From positions 62,001-126,000 of the forward strand of contig JAXGLD010000003.1 in NCBI GenBank assembly GCA_040769385.1: 64,000 nt of DNA. The letters are read 5' to 3'. A program made the translations under genes and the position numbers. How positions within the stretch are numbered: the stretch's first letter is position 1; every line of letters begins with the position of its first letter. Below the pieces are notes generated by a model, which saw only the letters and a program-made list of their open reading frames with translations, was not told the DNA's origin and did not search any database. This document shows, piece after piece, positions 26,468-35,012 of this stretch. Source of the stretch: PHAA01 sp022706565. GTDB taxonomy: Bacteria > Bacillota > Syntrophomonadia > Syntrophomonadales > Syntrophomonadaceae.

Positions 26468-26507
26468 AAAATACCGCGGAGCAGATAGTTTCTGTCCGCG
26501 GTATTTT
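26468..26507. terminator. Bidirectional terminator
   Basis: AAAATACCGCGGA (26468-26480) is perfectly complementary to TCCGCGGTATTTT (26495-26507). A/T runs on both sides serve the convergent genes ending at 26343 (+) and 26555 (-). Confidence 0.92.
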
Positions 26508-26554
26508 AATCGATATCAGGGATTTTATGAGTTTCCGTATCCCTATGTAAATCC

Positions 26555-27205
26555 CTAACCCCTCAGGGCCACCGACTTACGATAGAAAGGGCCGAAGGGA
26601 TCCCCGATGGGCAGGACTTTGTAGCCATACTGGGTGTTGATGCATACGGCTCCGGAGAGGTAGAAGGAGCATATGGCAATGCCCATCTCCGAGTAGGCCG
26701 CCAGTTGGTGCCAGAAATGCTCAGCGCCCCAACCCAGGGTGCTCATAAACAATCCCAGGAAGAGCAGATCGATGAGGAAGAAGATGAGCCACAAAACCTT
26801 GTTGGTTCCCATCGCCCCAATCGTCATAAAGACGGTGAAGATAAAATAGCCTAGAAACGCGAAGCCTAGCTGGTGGGGGTCAAATCCCTCTCCTTTGCCG
26901 ATCAGACCACTGGTCTGCATCCACCAGGTGGTACCGACGGCAAACCAGAAAAAGCCGTATCCGCAGAAAGCGGTGGCTCCAAATGTGTTATTGTGCTTGA
27001 AATCCATTATGCCGGCTATGAACTGAGCGGTAGCTCCCAGGAAGATAGCCCAGGGGATAATATAAGCGACCCCAGAGGTAATACCTAGTTTCTGTGTGGA
27101 AGCCACCAGGGTAACCATGGCCAAACCCAGCAGACCCAGGGGAGTGGGATTGGCGACCAGTTCCTGGACGTGTCCAGAGACTTTCATTTCATTTCCTGCT
27201 GACAT
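26555..27205 (-). CDS. Acetate/succinate uptake channel, GPR1/FUN34/YaaH family
   Basis: The family (E. coli SatP/YaaH) forms six-helix hexameric channels for acetate and related acids. The 216-residue protein has the signature NPTPLGLLGLAM near residue 19 and six hydrophobic segments, with ATAQFIAGIMDF in helix 2. ATG 27205 has AGGAGG with good spacing. It lies 158 bp downstream of the Hsp70-like gene on the same strand and ends at a bidirectional terminator. In a fatty-acid or ethanol oxidiser it may export acetate; direction of transport cannot be read here. Confidence 0.9.
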   Translation of the reverse strand: MSAGNEMKVSGHVQELVANPTPLGLLGLAMVTLVASTQKLGITSGVAYIIPWAIFLGATAQFIAGIMDFKHNNTFGATAFCGYGFFWFAVGTTWWMQTSGLIGKGEGFDPHQLGFAFLGYFIFTVFMTIGAMGTNKVLWLIFFLIDLLFLGLFMSTLGWGAEHFWHQLAAYSEMGIAICSFYLSGAVCINTQYGYKVLPIGDPFGPFYRKSVALRG

Positions 27206-27363
27206 GACAACCTCCTAATTAGTTTTGAACTGTAACCGGGATTACCTCTCTTCTCCCCCCTTTCATGGTAAAGATTGAGAATTAATGCACAAAAGATGAT
27301 TCGACATCAATTTGGATATGTCCTTCAATCATGACGAATTTTGCAGCAAAGATTTGAAAATGA

Positions 27364-28641
27364 TCAAATATTCCACTGGTGAAGCAGCCATTGGAGCCGC
27401 CCAAGGATGGTGTCAATCTGTCGGTCAAGGTCAGAAGGGGGGTTGTCGGTGGTTGCTGCGGCGGATTGAGGCGGAGCGGTGGAGGCAACCTGCTGAAGCC
27501 TTATGGATCGTTGCAGCCGGGAGATATCCTGATCATAGAGATCCCGGAAGCTGCCCTGGGCTAGTGAGTCCTCATCATTCCCGGGAGCCGGCAAGTCGAG
27601 CAGCAAGGCGGCAGATCCCATGTCCAGCACCAGATCCACCCGGTCGGGCAGGTCTTGGCGGTGGCAATCGATCTCCAGGACAGGATCACCCAGTGCTGTT
27701 TTCGAATCCGCCGGTTCGGGATTGAAATCAGCGTTCGTTTCATAAACGCCAAAATGGATACGACCCTTGTCCTCGTCACCGGCACACATATCAGCTGCAG
27801 CCAGGGTGGCCAGTTTGTAGCGTGAATTGCAGTCAAGTTCGAGGTTGGCGGTATCAAAGGGTATCCTGGCCAACGAGACTGCCTGCCCGTCGGGTCGGAA
27901 AACAGCCAGGTAAAAGCTATAGGGGTAAATAACGCTCAAGCTCCCGGTCCACATGTCTGGATCAGACTGGGGATGCAGCCCCTGGACCGCGGCCCAGGGA
28001 AAGTCATCTGCCGCCTGGACCGATATCCGTTGGGGGAGGCTTGCTGCCAGCTGTCCCAGTGGTGATTCGGGATCTATGTCCCCGGATATAAACAGGCAAT
28101 CGAAATTCCAGCTGCCCGCTGCCAGAAAGCCAAGGTGGGATGCCATTTCCCTGATCACCCGGGCATCTCCCCGGCATTGTCCTTCGAGGGTGATGGTTAT
28201 CCCCGGAAATGTGTTCAGGAAAGTGGCTTCTGCCAGGTTGCCTTGTGCTTCCAGCAGTATTAAGTCACCCAGGGGTTGGGGGTAGTGGAACTGGAAGCCA
28301 GCGGCCTGAGCCAATGAGCGGGGGACAACCAGAGCCTCTTCCAAGCCCAGCGTTTCATTCAGTACATCCAAGAGGCGCCGCCGTACTGACAAGGGGGGCA
28401 CTCCAGGTATGGCTGCCGAGGCTGAGTCTATTACTTTTCGGGTGGGCAGCAGGTATTCGCGGTGAAGATAGGCAATATACTTCTGCAGCTGGGCCCGGCT
28501 CCATGGGTCTCCAGTCGCCTCAGGTCCGAAATGGGCCAGGCCTGGCACCTTCACTATTAAAGCCGGATGGCTGACTGGCTGGCCTTCTGTCCAGGCCGCC
28601 AGCCAAGTGTCGTTTTCGCCCAGGTCGATAGCTACATGCAT
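27364..28641 (-). CDS. Hsp70/actin-fold protein with degenerate nucleotide site
   Basis: The 425-residue protein follows the DnaK ATPase plan but with altered motifs. Phosphate-1 is AIDLGEND (residues 4-11). The connect region is recognisable (VVPRSLAQAAGF, 105-116, where DnaK has NEPTAAALAYG). Phosphate-2 is LLEAQGN (129-135) instead of DLGGGT. The adenosine loop is FISGDIDPESP (184-194), and WAAVQGL (216-222) matches the end of the DnaK ATPase domain. The remaining ~200 residues are a short beta-rich part and a helical tail, with no EEVD end. It is the last gene of a tight five-gene run; the gene 4 bp upstream encodes a GrpE-like C-terminus. ATP binding is uncertain. Confidence 0.72.
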   Translation of the reverse strand: MHVAIDLGENDTWLAAWTEGQPVSHPALIVKVPGLAHFGPEATGDPWSRAQLQKYIAYLHREYLLPTRKVIDSASAAIPGVPPLSVRRRLLDVLNETLGLEEALVVPRSLAQAAGFQFHYPQPLGDLILLEAQGNLAEATFLNTFPGITITLEGQCRGDARVIREMASHLGFLAAGSWNFDCLFISGDIDPESPLGQLAASLPQRISVQAADDFPWAAVQGLHPQSDPDMWTGSLSVIYPYSFYLAVFRPDGQAVSLARIPFDTANLELDCNSRYKLATLAAADMCAGDEDKGRIHFGVYETNADFNPEPADSKTALGDPVLEIDCHRQDLPDRVDLVLDMGSAALLLDLPAPGNDEDSLAQGSFRDLYDQDISRLQRSIRLQQVASTAPPQSAAATTDNPPSDLDRQIDTILGRLQWLLHQWNI

Positions 28642-28645
28642 GCCT

Positions 28646-30232
28646 TTATCCTTTCCTGGCCACTACAATTTTGGGTATCTCTTCATAGACCAGATCTCCC
28701 AGCCGGATGATATAGATATCGCCTTCGCTGTACAGGATCATGCCTTCGGGAGCCTCTGCCACCTCGGCGCTGATGAGGCCTTTTTCGATCCAGCCGGAAC
28801 CGGCGGAGGGGAGCAGAGTCCCGGTGTTGATGACCACGCGCTCTATTTGCAGGCTTATATCCTCGAATCGGCTCTGCAAATTGCGGGAATCCAGCATTTG
28901 CTCCATTTGCCGGTTGAAAGATTCCAGTATTTCAGTCTCTGCATCCAGTACCTTCTGTATTTCCAGGTATGCGGTCATAGACTTGCGGGCATTAATCTCG
29001 CGTTCATCCAGGAGCTCGATCCCCCGCAGGGTTATATCCACCTCCGCGCCCAGTTTCTGTACCGTGGATCGCAGCGGCGAACGGGAGCCGGGTTCAGAGT
29101 CCAGCGACTTTTGCAGAAATTGGGCGGCATCGCCCAATACCCGCCGGCTGCTTTGACTGAATGAATCGTAGCTGCCCGCCTGGGAGACCGTCAGGCTGGA
29201 AATCAAATCATCCAGGGAGCGCCGGCCCCGTTGACCAAAATCAGCCAATTCCAGGGCATATTTTTCATCCAGGCGGCCGAGTGCGGGCATACTTTCCAAC
29301 CAGTCCTCCCAGCCCCGGGACTGGAAATTGGAACATTGCTCCAGGATTTGCAGCCAAGCCTGCAGCCAGTCCTGGAACTGGGCTGACAATCGGGCCGCCC
29401 GTCGTTGGTCCGAACGGCCGTGATAGCTTCGCAATGCCTCCAGGTAAAGTTGGTAGCCGGGCTGAACGCTTTGTTTGTACCATGTCCGGACTATCGGGAG
29501 TGTCTTGCGGTTATCCCAAATGGCATCGACTTTTTCCAATTCATTCATGAGGCTGTTAAAAAGGTCTTTACCAGGGCTGGTGCTGTGGATATCCTGAATA
29601 TTGGTCAGCAATTTAATGGCCAACTGCCATTGGGACAACAGTCGGTTCAAATCACGTTTTTCTTTGCCGGCCTGAAAATCAGCCGATTTGAATAGGGAGG
29701 CTGCCAGAATGCAGGCTGGAAACCGCTCCAGGGTGTCGAGCAGCTGCTTGTCAGCCTGCAGGGAACGGGCGATGTCCACCTGCTGGACGAATAAGACCCA
29801 GCTTTCCACATGCTCCTTCAGCAGGTACAGCAGATCTACCGTACGAGTTTCAGCAACCGCTTGCAGCGTCGACCAGCGGTGGTTTATTTCGGTGCGCAGG
29901 TCCTGCAGCTGCCGGACTGCCCGTCGGGTCTGGTTGCAGATCCTGACATTGAACCGCAATAGGTTGAGCAAATCAGTTTGCAGTGATTGCTCCTGGCGGC
30001 TCAGCTTGTGGATGCGGCGCCAATCGTTTTCCAGGGCCTGCCGGTACTGGGGCATGAAGCGTTGGTGAAAACTCTGGTAATAAAAAGTATTCAAGTCCAG
30101 CAGGTATTGATCCAGCGATTGAAAATCGGTGTTCCGGAGAGGCTGAACCTGCTGATCCAATTCATGGTGCAGTTGGCGCAGCATTTCATCCAACATGTCG
30201 ATATATGGTTGGGTTTGATGCGGAGATTCCAA
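28646..30232 (-). CDS. Long coiled-coil protein with GrpE-like C-terminal module
   Basis: I do not recognise the family as a whole. The 528-residue protein is almost entirely alpha-helical, rich in Gln, Leu, Arg and Asp, with no signal or membrane segment. The last ~190 residues look GrpE-like: a long helix (ending QIERVVINTG), then a short beta-rich end (GMILYSEGDIYIIRLGDL, EEIPKIVVARKG) that parallels the GrpE beta-wing which opens DnaK. GrpE itself is under 220 residues, so about 340 N-terminal residues are extra. TTG 30232 starts 2 bp after the preceding stop. Context suggests it serves the Hsp70-like protein. Confidence 0.6.
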   Translation of the reverse strand: MESPHQTQPYIDMLDEMLRQLHHELDQQVQPLRNTDFQSLDQYLLDLNTFYYQSFHQRFMPQYRQALENDWRRIHKLSRQEQSLQTDLLNLLRFNVRICNQTRRAVRQLQDLRTEINHRWSTLQAVAETRTVDLLYLLKEHVESWVLFVQQVDIARSLQADKQLLDTLERFPACILAASLFKSADFQAGKEKRDLNRLLSQWQLAIKLLTNIQDIHSTSPGKDLFNSLMNELEKVDAIWDNRKTLPIVRTWYKQSVQPGYQLYLEALRSYHGRSDQRRAARLSAQFQDWLQAWLQILEQCSNFQSRGWEDWLESMPALGRLDEKYALELADFGQRGRRSLDDLISSLTVSQAGSYDSFSQSSRRVLGDAAQFLQKSLDSEPGSRSPLRSTVQKLGAEVDITLRGIELLDEREINARKSMTAYLEIQKVLDAETEILESFNRQMEQMLDSRNLQSRFEDISLQIERVVINTGTLLPSAGSGWIEKGLISAEVAEAPEGMILYSEGDIYIIRLGDLVYEEIPKIVVARKG

Positions 30233-30234
30233 TC

Positions 30235-31701
30235 CTAAAACACTCCCATATCTCTGCTCAAGCGCAGTTTCTTTTTCAGTACCGGTTCAATCTTGTCGGT
30301 GGCGCCGGAGGAAGGGATACCGGCGGCCTCATAATCCCGGTCGTGCTGCCGGGCGGCCAGAATCTTCAGGGCTTCGTCCCGGAGGTCTTCATCGGACAGG
30401 GGACCCAATTGCCTGACCAGGGGGTCGTTCATAAATACCGCATGGGGCAGCCAATTGAAGAGCTGCAAATACATTTCCAGCATCCTGGTGGCGTAGGGTC
30501 TGTCCAGGGCTTTACTTTCTTGTATGTGTACATAGCGCAGTAATTCCAGGCCGGTGAAAGCTTCATGCGGCTGGGACTTTATCTTGGCCGCCAGTCCTTC
30601 TATTATCGTTGGCGTACTGTCAAGTACCCCGGTTCGGTCCCATTGTACCAGGGCGGCGGCAAGAGGGTCGTCTTCCCGCAGGAGTTGTAGTTGGACCGCC
30701 TTCTGGATTATTTCATATTTGGCATATTGACGCCGGCCTTGCAATGCCGCAGCCACAATGGCATACAGGTCCAGATGCAGGAGGGAGCCTGGTTCAGGGC
30801 TGAAACCCGGGAACAGGCTGCGATAATTGTCCAGGACCCAACCGCGGGGATGAAGAGGTGCGGCCAGTATGCCTAAAAGTGGTAGGGTCCGGTCCAATAA
30901 ACGGGACACTTGCCGGTGCAGGGGGGGGGTGCCCGCTGCATTGGCAAAGGTCTCTTCCAGATCCCGGTCCTGAATCATCCGGTTGAGCAAGGCGATGCAG
31001 TCGGTCAGTAATCCCGCCTGCCACAATAATTCCGCCCCTTCCGCCAGGTTGTCCCACCGGGAGTCGCTATTGTCATTGTTGGGTTGGGAGTCTTGTTTGC
31101 GCTTCAACACCTTGGCGGCCTCTGCCAGCAACTCTATTTTATCGCCATGGATGGTCGGCCAGGGTTGGCTGATCCGCCCGCGGGCAGACTGATCCGCTAT
31201 ACCTCCGGACTTACCATCCTTTATTCGTTCCAGGTGCTCCTTAAGCATCCGGCGCAGGTCCCGGTTGCCGGTGCGGGCCATCAAATAGGTACACTGCTGG
31301 GCGTCCATAACCTTAATCAGTCTCATATATCGGGGTTGATAACCATCCTGGTACAGATGGATGAGAAATCCCAGCGAAGCCGCGGGGGGATGTTGTTTTT
31401 CTATGTAATTGGCCAAATAATCCATGAAACCAGTCACCACGCCCGGGTCTGAGTCCCGCAGAAGGGCGAGGACCGATTGATCGGCCAGGTTGTTGATCAA
31501 AATGGCAAAAAAAATATCCCGTTGCGGACCATAAAACAGGCTCCGCTGCAGAAACTCGTACTCGGTACGAGTGCCGATCTTTACTTCCTGCCATGCGTCG
31601 CTTCGCCTGAGTCGGCGGCGCAGCTGCAATTCCTCCTGCCAGCAGGCGAATACGTCCGGCTGTTCTGCCAGGGTAGAAAACGCTTTCATTATTGTCTTCA
31701 T
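30235..31701 (-). CDS. Unrecognised helical protein in Hsp70-like operon
   Basis: No family recognised. The 488-residue product is helical throughout with leucine-rich, HEAT/TPR-like spacing. Residues ~185-240 form a charged, probably disordered linker (KRKQDSQPNNDNSDSRW). No catalytic motif, signal peptide or membrane helix is visible. ATG 31701 lies 4 bp after the stop of the upstream gene and the downstream TTG follows by 2 bp, so it is firmly part of the operon. A scaffold or client-recognition role beside the Hsp70-like and GrpE-like proteins is inference from position only. Confidence 0.65.
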   Translation of the reverse strand: MKTIMKAFSTLAEQPDVFACWQEELQLRRRLRRSDAWQEVKIGTRTEYEFLQRSLFYGPQRDIFFAILINNLADQSVLALLRDSDPGVVTGFMDYLANYIEKQHPPAASLGFLIHLYQDGYQPRYMRLIKVMDAQQCTYLMARTGNRDLRRMLKEHLERIKDGKSGGIADQSARGRISQPWPTIHGDKIELLAEAAKVLKRKQDSQPNNDNSDSRWDNLAEGAELLWQAGLLTDCIALLNRMIQDRDLEETFANAAGTPPLHRQVSRLLDRTLPLLGILAAPLHPRGWVLDNYRSLFPGFSPEPGSLLHLDLYAIVAAALQGRRQYAKYEIIQKAVQLQLLREDDPLAAALVQWDRTGVLDSTPTIIEGLAAKIKSQPHEAFTGLELLRYVHIQESKALDRPYATRMLEMYLQLFNWLPHAVFMNDPLVRQLGPLSDEDLRDEALKILAARQHDRDYEAAGIPSSGATDKIEPVLKKKLRLSRDMGVF

Positions 31702-31705
31702 CTAA

Positions 31706-32410
31706 TTAATCCTCGGTGGTAATTCCATAAAGATTACGGTTGAGCAGCCGGCACGCCTGGCTGGCCTTGCCCGGGTCGTTTTCTGTCAAGTAGACATAAT
31801 AATATATTGATTTCTCTTTGTTGGTAAAAATACCTCCCAGGCAGTCGCCGGAAATCACTTCGACCCGGTCCTGGCTGGCCTTGGTCCCCCGCAGGTAACG
31901 CACACTCTGCAGCCGGCTGATGAAAGAGTAACCACCCAGCCGGTCAAAATGGGCCTTGAGCCCGGTCTCCTTTAAAGGATTGCCGCTTTCGAACTTCACC
32001 ACCAGATCAGCTACCCGGGGGCGGGGCAGTTCTGCGGCCACACCAGTTTCGGACTGTAGATATTCCAGTGCCGGCAGGATGGTGGTATAAAGTACATCCA
32101 GGCCTTGCGCCGTACTGAGTTGATCATGCAGGTAAACCGGAAACATCGCCAAGTCTGGTGGCTGGGTGCGGAGATGGTCAATCAGGGCCGGATGGGCCAG
32201 CAGGTAGTCATACAGATCATCCGCGCCGTATTCGGAGCGGGGCAGGTGAATATGATAATACCGGTGCAAAATGGGGGCGTAACGCTCGTAAAACAATTCA
32301 TAAGAGGGCAGCGAGGCTGAGCGCAGACGTTCAGCGTAGTGCCTTAGGTTGTCCATTTCTTCCTCATTTAAAAACTGGCCTCGGTACAGTCTGCGTAAAA
32401 TCGCCCGCAT
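31706..32410 (-). CDS. Unrecognised protein in Hsp70-like operon
   Basis: No family recognised. The 234-residue product has a helical N-terminal two-thirds rich in Tyr and Leu (YELFYERYAPILHRYYHIHL). The C-terminal third is a mixed alpha/beta domain (RVADLVVKFESGNPL, then KSIYYYVYLTEND) that may be a small ligand- or protein-binding fold. No signal peptide or membrane segment. ATG 32410 has GGGAGG 6 bp upstream. It is 19 bp after the PdaA-like gene and 4 bp before the next gene. Confidence 0.65.
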   Translation of the reverse strand: MRAILRRLYRGQFLNEEEMDNLRHYAERLRSASLPSYELFYERYAPILHRYYHIHLPRSEYGADDLYDYLLAHPALIDHLRTQPPDLAMFPVYLHDQLSTAQGLDVLYTTILPALEYLQSETGVAAELPRPRVADLVVKFESGNPLKETGLKAHFDRLGGYSFISRLQSVRYLRGTKASQDRVEVISGDCLGGIFTNKEKSIYYYVYLTENDPGKASQACRLLNRNLYGITTED

Positions 32411-32429
32411 TGGCTGCCTCCCGGTATAT

Positions 32430-33344
32430 TTATTGATTGAATGTACTAAATTTATAACCCTGGGCCTTGAGATCGGTGATTATTCTTTCCAGGGCTTCGG
32501 TATTGCTCTTGGATACCGCATGCAACAGGATCACTGCGCCAGGGTGGATGTTGTCGATAACATGCTGGTAGGAGACGTCGGCTCCCGGCTGATTGCTCGG
32601 GTCCCAGTCCTGGAAGGCCATGCTCCAGAAGACGGTCCTATAGCCCAATTCATCTGTCCAACGCAGCGATCTAACCGAATAATTACCCATCGGTGGCCGC
32701 AGGTAACGGTCCAGTTGGGCACCGGTAAGCTCAGTATATCTTTGTTCCAGCCGGGCCAATTCCCGATTCAAGGTCTCCTGGGAAACCGTGCTCAGATCGG
32801 GATGGTTCCAGGTGTGGCTGCAAACCAGGTGGCCGGCCGCATGCATCCGTTTGACCAGATCCGGCTGGGTATCAATAAACTGGCCGGTAATAAAGAAAGC
32901 TGCTTTGACTCCGGTACGGTCGAGTATGTCGAGTATCGTGGAGGTGTAACCCAATTCATAACCATTGTCAAAAGTCAGGTAGATCTTATTGCTGTTGTTG
33001 GGCAGGGAATAGAAACCGTTATACTGCGACAGCAGCTGTACTGCCTCCTGGTTTACAGACGGAACCTGGTGCTTATTGTTCCGGGTGAACCACCAGGAGC
33101 GAGTCATGGTATCCGGAGAGGGAAGCTGAGGATCAGGTTTATTAGGAGTTGGCTGTGGGTTTGGCTCCGGCTCCGGGGTTGGTTCGGGAGCAGGTGCTGG
33201 GACAGGATCCACCGGTTCCACGATCTGGTTGCTCGGGGTGTTGTTGATCGGAGGTTGGGGCCGGGATGTGGATTTGCAGCCGGCCAGGCCGCCAAGTATA
33301 ATCAGTATCAGGGCGATTGCAATCAGCTGGCATGATTTTTTCAT
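32430..33344 (-). CDS. PdaA-like polysaccharide deacetylase lipoprotein
   Basis: The 304-residue protein starts with a lipoprotein signal (hydrophobic run, lipobox LAGC) and a long Pro/Glu spacer, then a NodB-type deacetylase domain. Motifs are LTFDNGYELGYT (motif 1, with the Asn seen in PdaA rather than the usual DDG), SHTWNHPDLST (metal histidines), RPPMGNYS and a late LLHAVS. PdaA proteins deacetylate peptidoglycan muramic acid for spore cortex delta-lactam formation. ATG 33344 has AGGAGG 8 bp upstream. It is the first gene of the minus-strand run leading to the Hsp70-like gene. Confidence 0.88.
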   Translation of the reverse strand: MKKSCQLIAIALILIILGGLAGCKSTSRPQPPINNTPSNQIVEPVDPVPAPAPEPTPEPEPNPQPTPNKPDPQLPSPDTMTRSWWFTRNNKHQVPSVNQEAVQLLSQYNGFYSLPNNSNKIYLTFDNGYELGYTSTILDILDRTGVKAAFFITGQFIDTQPDLVKRMHAAGHLVCSHTWNHPDLSTVSQETLNRELARLEQRYTELTGAQLDRYLRPPMGNYSVRSLRWTDELGYRTVFWSMAFQDWDPSNQPGADVSYQHVIDNIHPGAVILLHAVSKSNTEALERIITDLKAQGYKFSTFNQ

Positions 33345-33503
33345 TACCGTAACCTCCTGGTTGGTGCTAAGCAGCCAATAAAAAACATTATTCGGCATAA
33401 TTATAACTCATATACTAATTTTAGACTCGCAGCTTGCATCTTAGCCATAGCATTTGTTGGTACCGGAAGGCCGGATTAGACCTTGAGCGGGGCGTTATTG
33501 ACC

Positions 33504-34142
33504 ATGAAGACGGGCGCACATTTTTGTAAAAATAATAAGGATACGATCCGTATAATGGTCTTTCCGGTGCTGGGTTTGTTGTTACTGGCGGTGATTGGGG
33601 CGGCCAATCCCCATCTGCTGGTCAGCCGTTCCGGGTCGGTAATTTATACTTATGCCGCCAGTTTTACCAAGGGTGACATCGGCACTGGTTATGGATCGCC
33701 CAGCCCCGGCGCGGTTCCTTTTTCCCAATTGGAACCAGGGGATATCGTTCTGGGTGGGTGGCCCAATACCGCCTATGGGCAGTTTTCGCATGCCGGGCTC
33801 TATCTGGGGGATCATAAAGTGCTGGAAGGTTACGTCGATTACGGTCTGAGTATCCAGGACCTGAGCACGTATGAGCATTATTCCCGTGTCTGCTTGCTGC
33901 GGATCAACGCTCCGGCAGAGGTTAAGGCCAACGCGGTGGCCTATGCTTTGGCAGAGGAAAAGAAGATGTTTTATCCATTGGCTTTTAAAAACGGGAGCCG
34001 TTTGTGGAACTGCACCAAGATTATCTGGCGCGCCTATGCCGATCAGGAGATCGATCTGGATGAGATCGGGGATTTATGGATTGCTCCGGAGAGTCTAGCC
34101 CAAAGCCGCTGGGTGAGCGTTATCTATGAAAAGGGGATTTAA
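33504..34142 (+). CDS. Membrane-anchored permuted NlpC/P60 (YiiX-like) hydrolase
   Basis: About 212 residues. An N-terminal membrane anchor or signal (VFPVLGLLLLAVIGAANP) precedes a permuted papain-like domain: QLEPGDIVLGG, the catalytic-type histidine in FSHAGLYLGDHKVLEGYV and the cysteine in WNCTKIIWRAY near the C-terminus. In this arrangement the Cys follows the His in sequence, as in YiiX/LRAT-like enzymes that cut peptide or thioester bonds. The start could also be TTG 33483. It overlaps the next membrane-protein gene by 17 bp, implying coupled translation. Confidence 0.72.
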   Translation: MKTGAHFCKNNKDTIRIMVFPVLGLLLLAVIGAANPHLLVSRSGSVIYTYAASFTKGDIGTGYGSPSPGAVPFSQLEPGDIVLGGWPNTAYGQFSHAGLYLGDHKVLEGYVDYGLSIQDLSTYEHYSRVCLLRINAPAEVKANAVAYALAEEKKMFYPLAFKNGSRLWNCTKIIWRAYADQEIDLDEIGDLWIAPESLAQSRWVSVIYEKGI

Positions 34143-34596
34143 TATCTTTTCGTTTTTAACAAGGGGTTATATCCTTCATATCAGCGCTATAATTGCGATT
34201 GGTCTGGCCATGTATTTTCCCGGCCTGGATATTATCCTGGCGCTGATCTATATCTATTTGGTATGGAAGGAAGGATCGCACTGCCAGCGGCGATTGAGTC
34301 AGGTGGAAATGGCAGCCGTGGCTGTACTCTGGCAGCTGCCGGGTTATGTACTGGCTGCATCGATCTTGCTGCCAATGGAGTCGGCATCCCAGTTTTCTTA
34401 TTATTTCATTTTTATGCTGGAATTGTGGGACACGCCTCTGCTGCCCTTGATATCCATGCTGCCGACCTGGACACTGCTTGGTCGTCCTCTTTATTATTAC
34501 CTCATGTTTGGGCTGGTTCCCGCCCTGTCTCTCTATTATTACACCCCAGTGCTGCTAAGGAATAGGCTACAAAGTCGATCCGCTGGTTCCATTTAA
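34126..34596 (+). CDS. Small polytopic membrane protein, unknown function
   Basis: Not recognised. The 156-residue product has about four hydrophobic segments (IIAIGLAMYFPGLDIILALI, then AAVAVLWQLPGYVLAASILL and two further runs) and aromatic-rich loops. ATG 34126 lies inside the upstream hydrolase gene (17-bp overlap), so the two are probably made together; it may anchor or partner the hydrolase. The last codons fall in a long hairpin. Confidence 0.65.
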   Translation: MKRGFNIFSFLTRGYILHISAIIAIGLAMYFPGLDIILALIYIYLVWKEGSHCQRRLSQVEMAAVAVLWQLPGYVLAASILLPMESASQFSYYFIFMLELWDTPLLPLISMLPTWTLLGRPLYYYLMFGLVPALSLYYYTPVLLRNRLQSRSAGSI

Positions 34597-34639
34597 TTGT
34601 CACCGATTTTACGGTGGCAGTAAATTTTCCCAGCGGATC
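34577..34639 (+). other. Long interrupted hairpin at gene 3' end
   Basis: Nested complementary blocks are GATCCGCTGG/CCAGCGGATC (34577-34586 with 34630-34639), ATTTA/TAAAT and CACCG/CGGTG around a 6-nt loop. It starts in the last codons of the preceding gene. There is no T-run after it. The rest of 34640-34895 is AT-rich with no credible gene. Confidence 0.6.
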
Positions 34640-34895
34640 TCTTAAAGAAACAGCTCTGATTGCTTCCTTTCGGATTTAAGGTATCCGATCCAAGATTTAT
34701 TCCTCACGGAGACTTGGACCTTTGTCGCGACTCCTTACAATCATCGCTGCTTCTGAGTATATTGTGCTCACTTCTCCAGGTATTATTCTGTAATAAATAT
34801 GAAATCTTGCGAAACTGCAGCATATGTATATTGTATTCATTTATTAATACGCCGTATTGCCGAGCGTATTTGGCTGTTTTGCCAATAATAAATCC

Positions 34896-34924
34896 TTATC
34901 AAATAGTGTGAAATATGCTACAAT
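34896..34924 (+). promoter_or_regulatory. Promoter of the hdr-flx operon
   Basis: TTATCA and TACAAT are separated by 17 bp, a good vegetative-sigma promoter about 90 bp before hdrC. Confidence 0.6.
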
Positions 34925-34946
34925 ATTTTGCATTCTAAGCCTTTTA

Positions 34947-34970
34947 GGTCGACTTTTTGGTCGAACTTTT
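34947..34970 (+). promoter_or_regulatory. Tandem 12-bp repeat in the hdr leader
   Basis: GGTCGACTTTTT and GGTCGAACTTTT lie head-to-tail just downstream of the predicted transcription start. A possible operator for an unknown regulator. Confidence 0.4.
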
Positions 34971-35012
34971 GTCTTTTTATGAAAGGTTTGGGTTGAAAGG
35001 GGAGAGAAACAC

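Noticed and set aside
34660..34911. 83-codon frame in the gap before hdrC
   Set aside because: Cys/Leu-rich translation of AT-rich non-coding DNA, no ribosome site, overlaps the promoter region.
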